From the NCBI RefSeq assembly GCF_000247815.1, contig NC_021677.1, positions 37,887,717 to 37,951,716 on the forward strand: a DNA stretch of 64,000 nt, in the 5' to 3' direction. Position numbers and translations under genes: made by a program. The stretch comes from Ficedula albicollis (Eukaryota > Chordata > Aves > Passeriformes > Muscicapidae). The notes under the pieces were generated by a model. That model did not search any database. It saw only the letters and a program-made list of their open reading frames with translations, and was not told the origin of the DNA. Positions 54,151-64,000 of the stretch are shown here, piece by piece. Position 1 is the first letter of the stretch. The number at the start of each line of letters is the position of its first letter.

Positions 54151-54524
54151 CCCTCCTGCCTGCCAGCACGGGAACAGAGCCTCACCTCACACCTAAAAAA
54201 AACAAACTACTGCCTAATTACATCTAGGATTATTTCTGCCTTTTGCTGAAGCCCTCTTTCATCACTCAGAAAACTCTTTCAGTCCTCTCCTCTCCCCGAA
54301 GAGCCAAACCTGGCCAAGCTGCACTAATGAGAAGGCATCCCAAGCAATTGATGCAGATGGAGAAAGCATCCCCCGTAATGAGCCCTAGGGGACATCCTGA
54401 CAAGCACCACCCCCGCAGAAAGGCAAATTCATAAATAAGTGCAAGCTCATTAAGGAAATCTGTAAGGACTGTCCCTGTATGTTCAGTTTCTCAGCAGGGA
54501 ATAAAAGCATGGTAACCAGCACAG

Positions 54525-54867
54525 GTATCCTCTGAGGAACGTCTCATCTATGGGGTAGAAAGACAATCTCTCAGTTCCCGAAATATTCCAGCCTTTCATT
54601 CTTCATCAGCACGTCAGACCTTTTCAGTTCACTACTAGTCACCCAGAGGATTAGAGATATCCTCTGAGGAACGTCTCATCTTTGGGGTAGAAAGACAATC
54701 TCTCAGTTCCCGAAATATTCCAGCCTTTCATTCTTCAGGTATCCTCTGAGGAACGTCTCATCTATGGGGTAGAAAGACAATCTCTCAGTTCCCGAAATAT
54801 TCCAGCCTTTCATTCTTCATCAGCACGTCAGACCTTTTCAGTTCACTACTAGTCACCCAGAGGATTA
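54525..54867. repeat. Triple local duplication: full, partial, full copies
   Basis: GTATCCTCTGAGGAACGTCT through AGTCACCCAGAGGATTA starts at about 54525, 54657 and 54739. The first and third copies are about 130 bp. The middle one is cut at about 82 bp after TTTCATTCTTC and has one A-to-T change. It begins about 375 bp from the edge of the CpG island. Confidence 0.95.
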
Positions 54868-57800
54868 CACCACCTTTTTTTTTGTTTGCAACATTTAAAG
54901 AACTGCATATTTTGATGTGCTTGTGGTTATATTAATAAAGGTCAGGAAATACAGCCACAACATAGGCAAACTTTCGCTGCTGTCAGAGCTGCCTGAGCTG
55001 CCAACATCCTTTTCTTATTATTACCCATTTATTTTTAGCCTGCGGGCCGGTGAGCAACAGTGCCCATAAGACTTATCAGCTCACATTCAGTATGCAGCAC
55101 CTCAAACACTTCCCACGGGACAGCCCTGAACATCCTGGCAGGCAGGGGTGATGAGCCACCATCCTGAAGCAGTGTGCCAAGGGAACAGAGGCCCCAGCTG
55201 CCAAGGACAGTTCTTCCTTGAGGCCAACACCCAGGGCGCCTCTTGTGACCCCGCACGATCCCACCAGAGGAGGGCCACACTGGGGGAGATGTTCTCCTCT
55301 GCCCCTTTGGCTCAGTGCAAAACACCCTCCACTGCCAGAGAGGAATGCAGGGTTCAGGGAAGCACATCACGCTTGGCAGGTACCCCAAATACGCCTCAAG
55401 GGTCCTCCCTGTCAGATACGTCTGGGCTTCTGAGGCTGCTAAAACATCACTGTGCTGCATAAACAGAGAGATCAACGTTCTTAAGTGCTTGTTATCGCAG
55501 CAGTAACACCAAATTAATGCTAATTGATGAGACCAGTTATCTCCTATGTTAATTTTGGAAGGAAGCCGTCTCACTCACTACCCACACATCCTTTGCTCAC
55601 CCATACCTATACAGAGAGCCTTGCCTAGATAACAGTATCCTGCATAAGATTTTTGAATCAACATTTAAGGGTAAAACCCATTAAAATTATCTATAACAAA
55701 TTACCATCAGAAATACTTTCTACTATGGTTCAGTAACGTGTATTCTTTACCTCTAAGGCTCTGCCTGAATATAAAGTTGTACTGCTCTGTCTACACGTGC
55801 ACTTTGCAACAGTGCAATCCCTCACTTAAAGTGGATAGATGTGTATTCAGTGAAACAAGATCTTCAGATTCAAGGGAAATTTATAATAATAAAAACTGTC
55901 CACCTGTTCTAATGCTAGGCAATAAAATGTATTGATAAAAAACCCAAAAAACAAATAAATCTTCTTAAGTGTTTTATTGCCTTCCCTCTCTACCACATAC
56001 ACAGCTGGTACTTGCACCACCAAGGTACGTGTAGACAGACACTTGGCAACTCTGAGCAAAGCAAGCATGCATAGACAGACATGCACACACCACAAACTGA
56101 CTGCCAGCCTTACATCTCCACGTCTTAAAGATATTCACAAAAGCTCTCAACTCCTGAACAAGGAAGTCTGCTCCTTAACTCAGCCATTGATTAGGACAAC
56201 ATCAGATTCTGTATTTTAACAGCAGCTGCCAAATTCCCAGTTCCCTTTTTCCACTGGTCAAGTGTTTCCCATGGATTTATGCTGCCACCACCTGACAGAA
56301 GAGACCAACCTAAAGGCCAGCTGTGTTGTGGCCACTGACACAGGCTTAGACTGTCCTGCTGGGGCAATGGCCATGCACAGGGACACAGCCATGCCTGACA
56401 GGTTTCAGCCTGCTCACACCTGCTGCTCTGCTTTGCTGCAGTCCCCTCTGGACCCTTACCCAGTCATTCCCACCACCAAAACTCACTAAAATAGCAGCCC
56501 TCAGGAGATTTCTCAAGGCCCAGTTCAGGAATGAGTCTTACAGTAATTATGTTCTATGGCATCTAAGGCAGTTTCTGCAGGAAGCACTGCAACTGTTGAG
56601 CAAGGGAGGCAGTCTCTCTGGTGTGAGTTCAGGATGTTTCCTGAGGATGCAGAAAGCCTGCAGTGTTCTTTCTGGCTCACTTCCCTCCTTTTTCCTCTTC
56701 CTCTCCATAATCTCTCTTCTGGCAGCCAATGTGACAAGAGCAGTTTGTACTCAGAGCCACCACAGGGGAAGCCAAGGCTGAGCCAAGCTGGAGGCTGGAC
56801 AGAGGCTGCTCTCCCAGGATGCCAGCTGGTTGGGCAGCCAGAAGAAGCAGCCCTCTCCCTGGGATGGACATGAGAGATAGTCACTGCATAGGCATGACAG
56901 GCTGTGGTAAAAAACCAGCTGGTGGGGGTCCTGCAGCTGGCTTTGCTAGAGAGATGGGGTACAAATGCATCTCTGTGGTGGGAAGCACAGAGGGGGAAGG
57001 CAGGACAGATGCTCGAGGGGGAGGCAGAGCTATAGGGTTACATATGCCCATTTCGGTGTGGGGGTCAAGTAAATCCTATGTCTGCCCATAGCTATGGTCA
57101 CCATTGGCACAACCAGTGCCTTTGCTAACTGCAGCCAAAACACTGTACTAACACAGCTTTAACTAGCAGCAGTAGCTTCTACAGATGGTAAGCAGTGAAA
57201 CATGCTTTTAACCAACTGCCAGCAAAGAAAAAAATGTATTTGTTTCAGTTGCAGACATCCAAGTGTAAAGAAACAAACAAAAAACGTCAACTACATTTTT
57301 ACTCTTGCCAAGAAATTAGCAGTGCAAATGTGAGACTGCACTGAGCCTTTAAGTCACCAGTTAAACATCAAGTAATGCACTCAAATATCTTGGTAAAATG
57401 CACAACTTTAACACTTCCGTGTTTGACCACCATGAAACGTTGAATTACACCAAATTTGGCAATGAGGACCAGCATTCACAAATCCTCTCACTGCTCCTTC
57501 ATGAAAAGGAAGTCTGTAAAACAGTTAACCAGGCAGTGACCCTTCCTGTTGGCCTGCTTCAGAGAAACCATGCACGTGCTCCATACAGCAGATGAGATGA
57601 CAGAGGGTAAATTCATTTACTTAGGTGGAAACACTGGTGAATATTGCCAAGAACAGAGTTATCAATACATTATGAGGGACTCTCTCCTGCTTGTGCACAT
57701 CTACTTATATGACATTTTATGTCATATGTCTTAACAGCAGCACACATTACAGCATTTATGGTAAAGCTTCTCCTTTTTCCACTTTTCAAACCACTTCTAC

Positions 57801-60512
57801 CAGATTTCCTGTGGGAAATCAGTAGGGGAAGGTGCACTTAACACATACAGTCTTCCACAGCAAGCACAACACCCTAGGACTGTTAACAACCCAGGCACAG
57901 GTAAGTTGAGGACTAATTGACATTTCCCCCATCCCACCACTTCTTTAATATCTTCTCTCTCAAATTCTCTGGTTCTGCTCTAGTTTTTCTACCCTCATGG
58001 TCCAGTGAGGGGCTGTGCAAGATGCTTTCTTCACTCCCTGGAGTCCCAAGGCAGTCAGGAAGGTCCATGCTGACTTCCACCACCACAGTCTGCTTTTTTC
58101 ACACCCCAGGCTTCTCCCATTCCATATGGCATTCCCCACCACACACTCTCTATCCCCCTGCGTGTATTACTGGAATAACTGCTACTGTTAATGGTATTAA
58201 GACAAGTTTGCCATAAGACAGTCAGTTAGTTGCAAAGGTTAGATAAAAATCATAACTACTATCTATTTCATCAAGTAAGGTTCCTTGCTGCCTCTCAAGA
58301 GGCCACATAAAATATGACCTGCATTTCAAATATAAGAAAAAAGACCAGGGATGGCACAAGAAATGCAACTCTTCCTGAAGGTTTCCAAGCACATTCTAGC
58401 ATAGTCTAAGCCAAGCACCAGAATATGTGCTTCAGGTCCCATTGATCTGAAAGAACCTTTAAGAAAACATACTTAAGTGAATTGATGAACCAGAGCCAAA
58501 ATTTTAAAAAACATTTGTCTTATCACTTTGTATAAAAAATTACAGTGCAAGAACACATAAGCAATGATTAATTATATTATGACTTACAGACAGGAAAAAT
58601 GCGGACATATATCTTGTTTAGATTTTCAGATCCAGAAAAAAAAAGCACAGAAAACAGACTATTTATTTTGACCAAAAGAGTCACATGAACTAGAGAGATA
58701 CAAGACTCAAAATGGTTATCTTTTTTAGCTACAAAGTAGGATGCAATTCCCTGATGTTTGGCAAAAGACATGACTACTCTGCCACTTCCAAATGCAAAGC
58801 TTTGGACAACCTGTGCTGTTTCCAGTCAATGCAGATAGAGTGCTATTCTGTACTCCTGTCATTTACACTGCTCATTTTTATCTGGGTGGCTAAACATGAA
58901 CGTTTAGTAAACCTCCATGGAACCACTATGGTCAGCAAAAATCTTCTGGATTACTTTATTTGTGAAAAATCAGAGCAACAAGTAGGTTGTTTAATCAATT
59001 GCTTTCTACTAAGTGCTTTACATGTTGGCACTAAGTTTATTCACCTACTAATCTTATCAAAGCACAATGTCAAGAGAAAAATGACTGTAGGGGGAAAAGC
59101 TCCTTTCTGTCACTGAGAGATAGTAGATGCATATGTGTGAGTGATGGAGGGGAAACAAGGCTAACAGCTCTCTCCAAATCATTCACAGGAATGATCACGA
59201 GTGGTGTGCTGACGGGATGACGTGCCTGTAAATAGTTTAAACAGTAGGAGATAGATTTACCTGGCATGAGCCTCCTTCACGATCTTACTTCACCTCACTG
59301 ACTGAACAGAGAGATCTTCTTGCTTTTCTGACCAACTCTGTAATCTCTTTTCAAAGCAATAAAAGGTCTAAACCAAACTGTTGTGTAGTGTTATGCATCT
59401 GTCAAAATCTTCTGTCAAAGCCCCACCAAGTTCTGTACCACTGCATCAGCTATTCACCCTGGAGCCCACCACAGCAGCCATCAGCCCTAGGCACAGGTAC
59501 CAGAAGCAGTTTCCAAAACACCTCTTCCCATGAGCTCCTCTACTAATAAACCTTACCAATAAAACCTTTTTACAGAAGCTTAGGGAGATGTGTTGTTGGC
59601 AGCTTTCTAACATTGTTTCAGTCTTCAGCTTTGGAACAGAAGGATTACAGTCATGAAAAATCCAACCGAGGGTTTTAAATTCCCTCAAACTGGTATGCAC
59701 ACATCCTCCTTTTCCATAGATCTAAATAAAACCAGTAACACTTACTCCCTTCCTAATCTCCTCATTCTCTCAAAGTCATCCACTTTGCAAGGTGGGTGAG
59801 AGCTATGGGGTCTGCTGGTGCCAAGGGACAACTTGCTCCTGGCCTGCTACACAATGGGAAAACTCAATCCAATTGCAAGAGGAGCAGAAAAAAGTGAATA
59901 TCTCAAAGAAACAAAAAAGAAGAAAGTACCTGGTCTTAGTAGGAATCATCTTGAAACATTTGATAAAAGTATTGATCTCTTCCAAGTGTATGAAGTTTGT
60001 TCAGTAAACATTAAAAATTCATCTAGTTAAAAATGCATTTATGTTTGGATCATTGAGGTTTTATCTCCTCCCTCTCTCATCCCTTCCATACACATATGGG
60101 AAGGACTTGCAGTACTGTTGAACACCACCACCTCAGGAAAAAAAGTTTAAAAAAAAATCTGTGCAATATGGAAGAGGACAAAGAAGACACTTCCATGTAC
60201 TAAATCAAGCAAACTTCTCAGGAAGCAACAAGCAGGATAACTCTGCATTACACTGAGCCACCATCCAGATAAATTTGGAAGTTAAAGAAAGAAGAGTTTA
60301 CTGTGAAATCAAATAAACACATTGGAATTAACAGAATTGGAATCCTTAATGCAAAGTAACAAGCCACTTTCACTGTGTACCTCCTGTACTGCATCAGTGT
60401 TATGAGAACCAATGTCCCTTTTAACATATACTGCTATTAGCAGTGAACTGTATGTAATGGACTGAATTATTCATTAACAATTACCTTGGGAAAAGGCATA
60501 CAAATATAAATA

Positions 60513-60718
60513 GCAAGGATCATTAGGAAGAAATCCTTTGCAGAAGGGATGATTAGATCCTGGAATGGGCTGCCCAGGGAGGTGGTGGAGTCACCGTCCC
60601 CAGAGGTGATTGGATGTGGTACCGAGTGCCGTGGTCTAGTTGACATGGTGGCGTTCAGCCACAGCGTGGACTCAATAATCTCAGAGGTCTTTTCCAAACT
60701 AACTGATTCTGTAATTCC
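60513..60718 (+). mobile_element. CR1 LINE 3' end, plus orientation
   Basis: GGAATGGGCTGCCCAGGGAG, GTGGTGGAGTCACCGTCCCC, GTCTAGTTGACATGGTGGCG and CTCAGAGGTCTTTTCCAAAC are hallmark CR1 3' sequence, ending near CTGATTCTGTAATTCC. It is 5'-truncated and moderately young by appearance. It is antisense to EGLN3. Confidence 0.95.
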
Positions 60719-63380
60719 ATGGCCAGCTCTCCTCCCTCCCAAAATGCAAGCTCAGCGGGACAGGGCACTGAACTCTGAATCTTGTCATTTCCCCAGCGGC
60801 TTTCCCAAGGATACTGCACCTTGCGATGCCACACACACCCATGTGAGTACAAAGGACAAACACTCCCCATACACAGAGACCTTCATGCCATCTGTATTAC
60901 AGTTACACTGGCATTCAGTGAGCAATGAGTCCTCATATAAAAGCAAACTGAGTGGCACATACTTATTTAGGGCTTGCAAGTGATCAAGCCATTGGTCAGC
61001 ACACCAGTAAGGCAACCTCTGCAAGTCCCTGGCATTAAGAGCTGACATGGTACCAGCAAGAACTGCTACCAGAGCAGGCATGGCAATGAATAAGAAGTGA
61101 CTGCAGAAAATGCGTGATCAATACAGGAGAAATTGTGGAAAACTTCACTGCTTTGCCACCACTGTGTAACACCAGAGCCTAGCAAGACTCACGAACTGCT
61201 GGACTGCAAAACTACAGACAGCAACAAAAAAAATTGCCCTGATGCTATAAACACATGCACTAAGTCAGGATAAACAGATCATTCATATCTTTACATGGCC
61301 CGAGAGCACTGACATTTCCCTTCACTTACAGGATTAACCACCCTCTGCCTTTCTCGCTGTAAAGCATGTGGCCAGGCTCCTGGCACAGTGTGATAAAGGT
61401 CGCTGGCAAGAGGGAAAAAGGAGGACCAAGAGAAGCCACCTGACTGACAAAGGCTTTGGTGTAACACACACTGAAGGCAGCATGTTTTTGCTACTGCTAC
61501 CATGAAATAAGTTTGCCAGTGCACTACAGTCAGGTTTTTAAGAGTGATGATAAATAACAGCTACTGAATTCACACTGCTTGCAACTTCAACATCTGAGTA
61601 TTACACAAACACCATTCCCTAGAGGCTTCCCACGCTTCTGAACCCACTTACAGATATGTGCATCACTGTCTGTACAATATTGATTCATTTCTCCAATACC
61701 CTGTCCCTGCTGAAAGAAGAATTTATCCAAAAGATTCTCCAAGTGCCTCTTGCAGAGTAGTTCTTTTGAAAGTTTCAAAAGTCATTAAGAATAATTTGAT
61801 GAAGAACAAAAACAAGTGTTAATATGCCCAAGTTTATACTCATCTGATTGTCAAGTAAAAATTATACATTCCTGTGTATAATTAACCAGGCTAACTAATC
61901 TTGCTTGACAAACACGGATATAAACATCAGCTTTGACAGAGAGCCAAAGCAACCACACTAGGATCTGTGCCAATGCTGAATTCTTCATTCTCATATCATA
62001 AAACGACTTGTCTGTTGTATTTACAGTTCCAGTGGCTCTGGACTCTACCGGCAGCTGGCCAGAAGAACAGATTTGAACTTATACTTTATGCCAGAACATG
62101 TGCATTTGATTAGAAGGAAAAAATTATGCATATTATTTCTTCTGGATGGTGGCATTCATCAGACCTCCCATTGTAAACTAATTGTTAAATATGTTTTGCT
62201 ACCCATGTATCAAAAATACTTTGTAGCATACAATAAATCAGTATATCTCAAGAGGCAGTACCACTCTTCAGACTACTATAGCTACAGTTTTCTGTTACCC
62301 CACTCTTCAAATCAGTACCTCCATCAGAAAATTCAGCATTTCACTGTGTTTTAATTGCAAAGGATGGAATTTGAATGTTACAGAACAGCACTTTTTTTTC
62401 TTCATATATAAATGCAAAAATACCTTACCTCATTACCTGAGTTGAGGGACTTTGCAAAACTACTCCTGTGACATCTCGTCCATTTATTCAATCCTTAGGG
62501 ACAGAAATCTTGCTGACAACCTGCTAGGCAGCCCATATTTCAAAACCTACCTAGGAACACTCCATCATGTGATAGGCAGAAGAACCCACTCTGGCTCCCA
62601 GCAAACACTCACTAGCTATGATCTGTCACCACAAAAGACCTGCTTCTCCTGTGACCATTTGAGAGAGTCCACCAGGATGGGATGAGCAGGGTGGTGTTAT
62701 GGCAACAAGCACTGGGAGCTAGTTTTTGAGAAGGTTTACATCCCACAGGGATTTCTAAATTAACTAATTTCACATTGAAAACACTTTTTTTCAGGCCATA
62801 CACTTGACATTGAATGTGAGCAGTTCTGTTCTGAGCTGAAAACATCAGTCACAGGCTTCCTTTGACACAGAGCAGCTCTTAAGATTATGAATTCTTGCTT
62901 TATTTTCTAACCAGCAGAACTCACTGGTGTTCAGCAGGTGCAAGACGGGCTCAAGGTTCCCAGTGGCAGGCCTGGCATGGATTTCAGCCCTTGGTGGTAC
63001 CCAAGAGGGTATGTGTGAGTCAGAGCAGGACGTGCTGCTCTCACGACGAGGTGCAGAGTCCCCTCAGAGTGCAGCCACACCAGTTCAAAGTACCAAAGTA
63101 CCTTGCAGCCCTCGCCACGAGGGCCAGCGCAGCCGCTGGCAGCACGTCAAGCGCTGACTCAGCTGGGGTAGCCCATGGCAGCAGGCACGGGTGGCACTGC
63201 TCTGGGACCCTGCCCAGCCACAGGGAGAGCTGCCTCCTAGCAGCAGGTGAGTCACCCAGACACCCCACTGCAAACACAACTTTAGCATTTCCACGCACCA
63301 GCCAGCCTGGTTTCTGCCATACTCATCCCCTGCCTCCTCACATCAGGCACTTCCAAGATCCTCCAAGCTCCACAGAGTCT

Positions 63381-63410
63381 TAAAAAAAAATATATATATA
63401 TAAAAAAATA
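63381..63410. repeat. A-rich and (TA)n low-complexity tract
   Basis: A run of A, about five TA units and another A run make up this simple AT-rich tract inside EGLN3 intron 1. It has no other apparent content. Confidence 0.8.
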
Positions 63411-63570
63411 GATTCCAAAGGCACTCCACCTACTACCAAAACATTTCTCAAGTCTTGCAGAAGAAATTTATAGTACCTGTGTTTTTCTACAGGGCGCTCC
63501 TTCAAGCCCCTGAAAACGCCAGTTAACCCCAAGAAGGAGCTTTGGGACCTGGGGAGTCAGAAGCTGCAGC

Positions 63571-63612
63571 ACATCACCCTTTCACCTGCAGTACATCACC
63601 CTTTCACCTGCA
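63571..63612. repeat. Short tandem duplication, period 22 bp
   Basis: ACATCACCCTTTCACCTGCAG is repeated immediately (63571 and 63593). It is the smallest member of the duplication set in this window. Confidence 0.9.
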
Positions 63613-64000
63613 GTCCCTGGAGCACGACCTGAATCCAGAGTGCACCCTGGGTGACTGGCCTCACAGACCAAGCTGCAGCTTTGCTTCTGACCTCAAACAC
63701 CCACCAGCTTTTCTCCACCAAGTAAAGCTCCAGCAGAGTAGTGAAGGTCCTTAAAAACAGAGTGACTTCTATCCTCAGGCCAGAATGGCCTTCTGCATGA
63801 GATCAATCTTCTCACTCTGAGAAGACTGAACTTGGGTCAATTATGCCTTATAACATCCTTACCCATTTACCTACTAGAAAAGGAGAACCATTGTATTATC
63901 TTACTAGAAAACGGAGACTAGTTGATGAGAATGCAAAAGCCAACTAGCAGTGCATTGGGTCTGTCAACCTTTAACCATGTTTCAATCATTTAACCAGCTA

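Noticed and set aside
53856..54185. 109-codon minus-strand frame in the CpG island as a candidate EGLN3 exon 1
   Set aside because: Its translation has none of the PHD3 N-terminal features, and there is no suitable donor in phase with exon 2.
54525..54867. CRISPR-like or regulatory repeat array
   Set aside because: The copies are adjacent without spacers and this is a vertebrate genome; they belong to the general tandem-duplication pattern.
55035..55574. 179-codon minus-strand frame in EGLN3 intron 1
   Set aside because: No recognisable domain, no splice context and moderately GC-rich composition; likely chance.

Overview
The window is vertebrate nuclear DNA, and most likely avian (songbird). 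Genes are split into short exons with canonical GT/AG junctions. The interspersed repeats are mainly CR1 LINE fragments. One SINE-like element has a tRNA-Ile-like head joined to a CR1-like tail, the architecture known from the zebra finch family TguSINE1, and there is one solo LTR of an avian ERVL type. The species call rests on repeat architecture and gene order and is an inference.

Two real protein-coding genes are present, both partial and arranged tail to tail. NPAS3 (neuronal bHLH-PAS transcription factor) lies on the plus strand. Its last three coding exons are at 1072-1219, 4311-4426 and 7738-9047, and a probable 3' UTR runs to about 12.03 kb. EGLN3 (PHD3, the 2-oxoglutarate oxygenase that hydroxylates HIF-alpha) lies on the minus strand. 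Exons 2 to 5 are at 46090-46209, 43937-44073, 43176-43249 and 41962-41999. All splice phases agree and the Fe(II) and 2-oxoglutarate ligands are present. EGLN3 exon 1 (residues 1-119) is not in the window, so 46210-64000 is read as part of intron 1. The same NPAS3-EGLN3 neighbourhood is known from human chromosome 14q.

Layout: 1-9.0 kb NPAS3 exons and introns; 9.0-12.0 kb NPAS3 3' UTR; 12-39 kb intergenic DNA with CR1, SINE-like and LTR copies; about 39.3-42.0 kb candidate EGLN3 3' UTR and stop codon; 42-46.2 kb EGLN3 exons 5 to 2; 46.2-64 kb EGLN3 intron 1, with a CpG-rich island near 53.7-54.15 kb that holds two hypoxia-response-element cores.

The most unusual structure is not genic. There are two uninterrupted poly-G runs (383 and 882 bases) and an A23-G17-A32 tract. 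About 17 near-identical local tandem duplications (periods 22 to 312 bp) are spread over otherwise single-copy DNA and never fall in exons. Three of them share a full-partial-full copy layout. These could be assembly artefacts (two-colour poly-G, unmerged haplotypes) or a real duplication tendency; read-level data would decide. No unknown multi-gene system was found.
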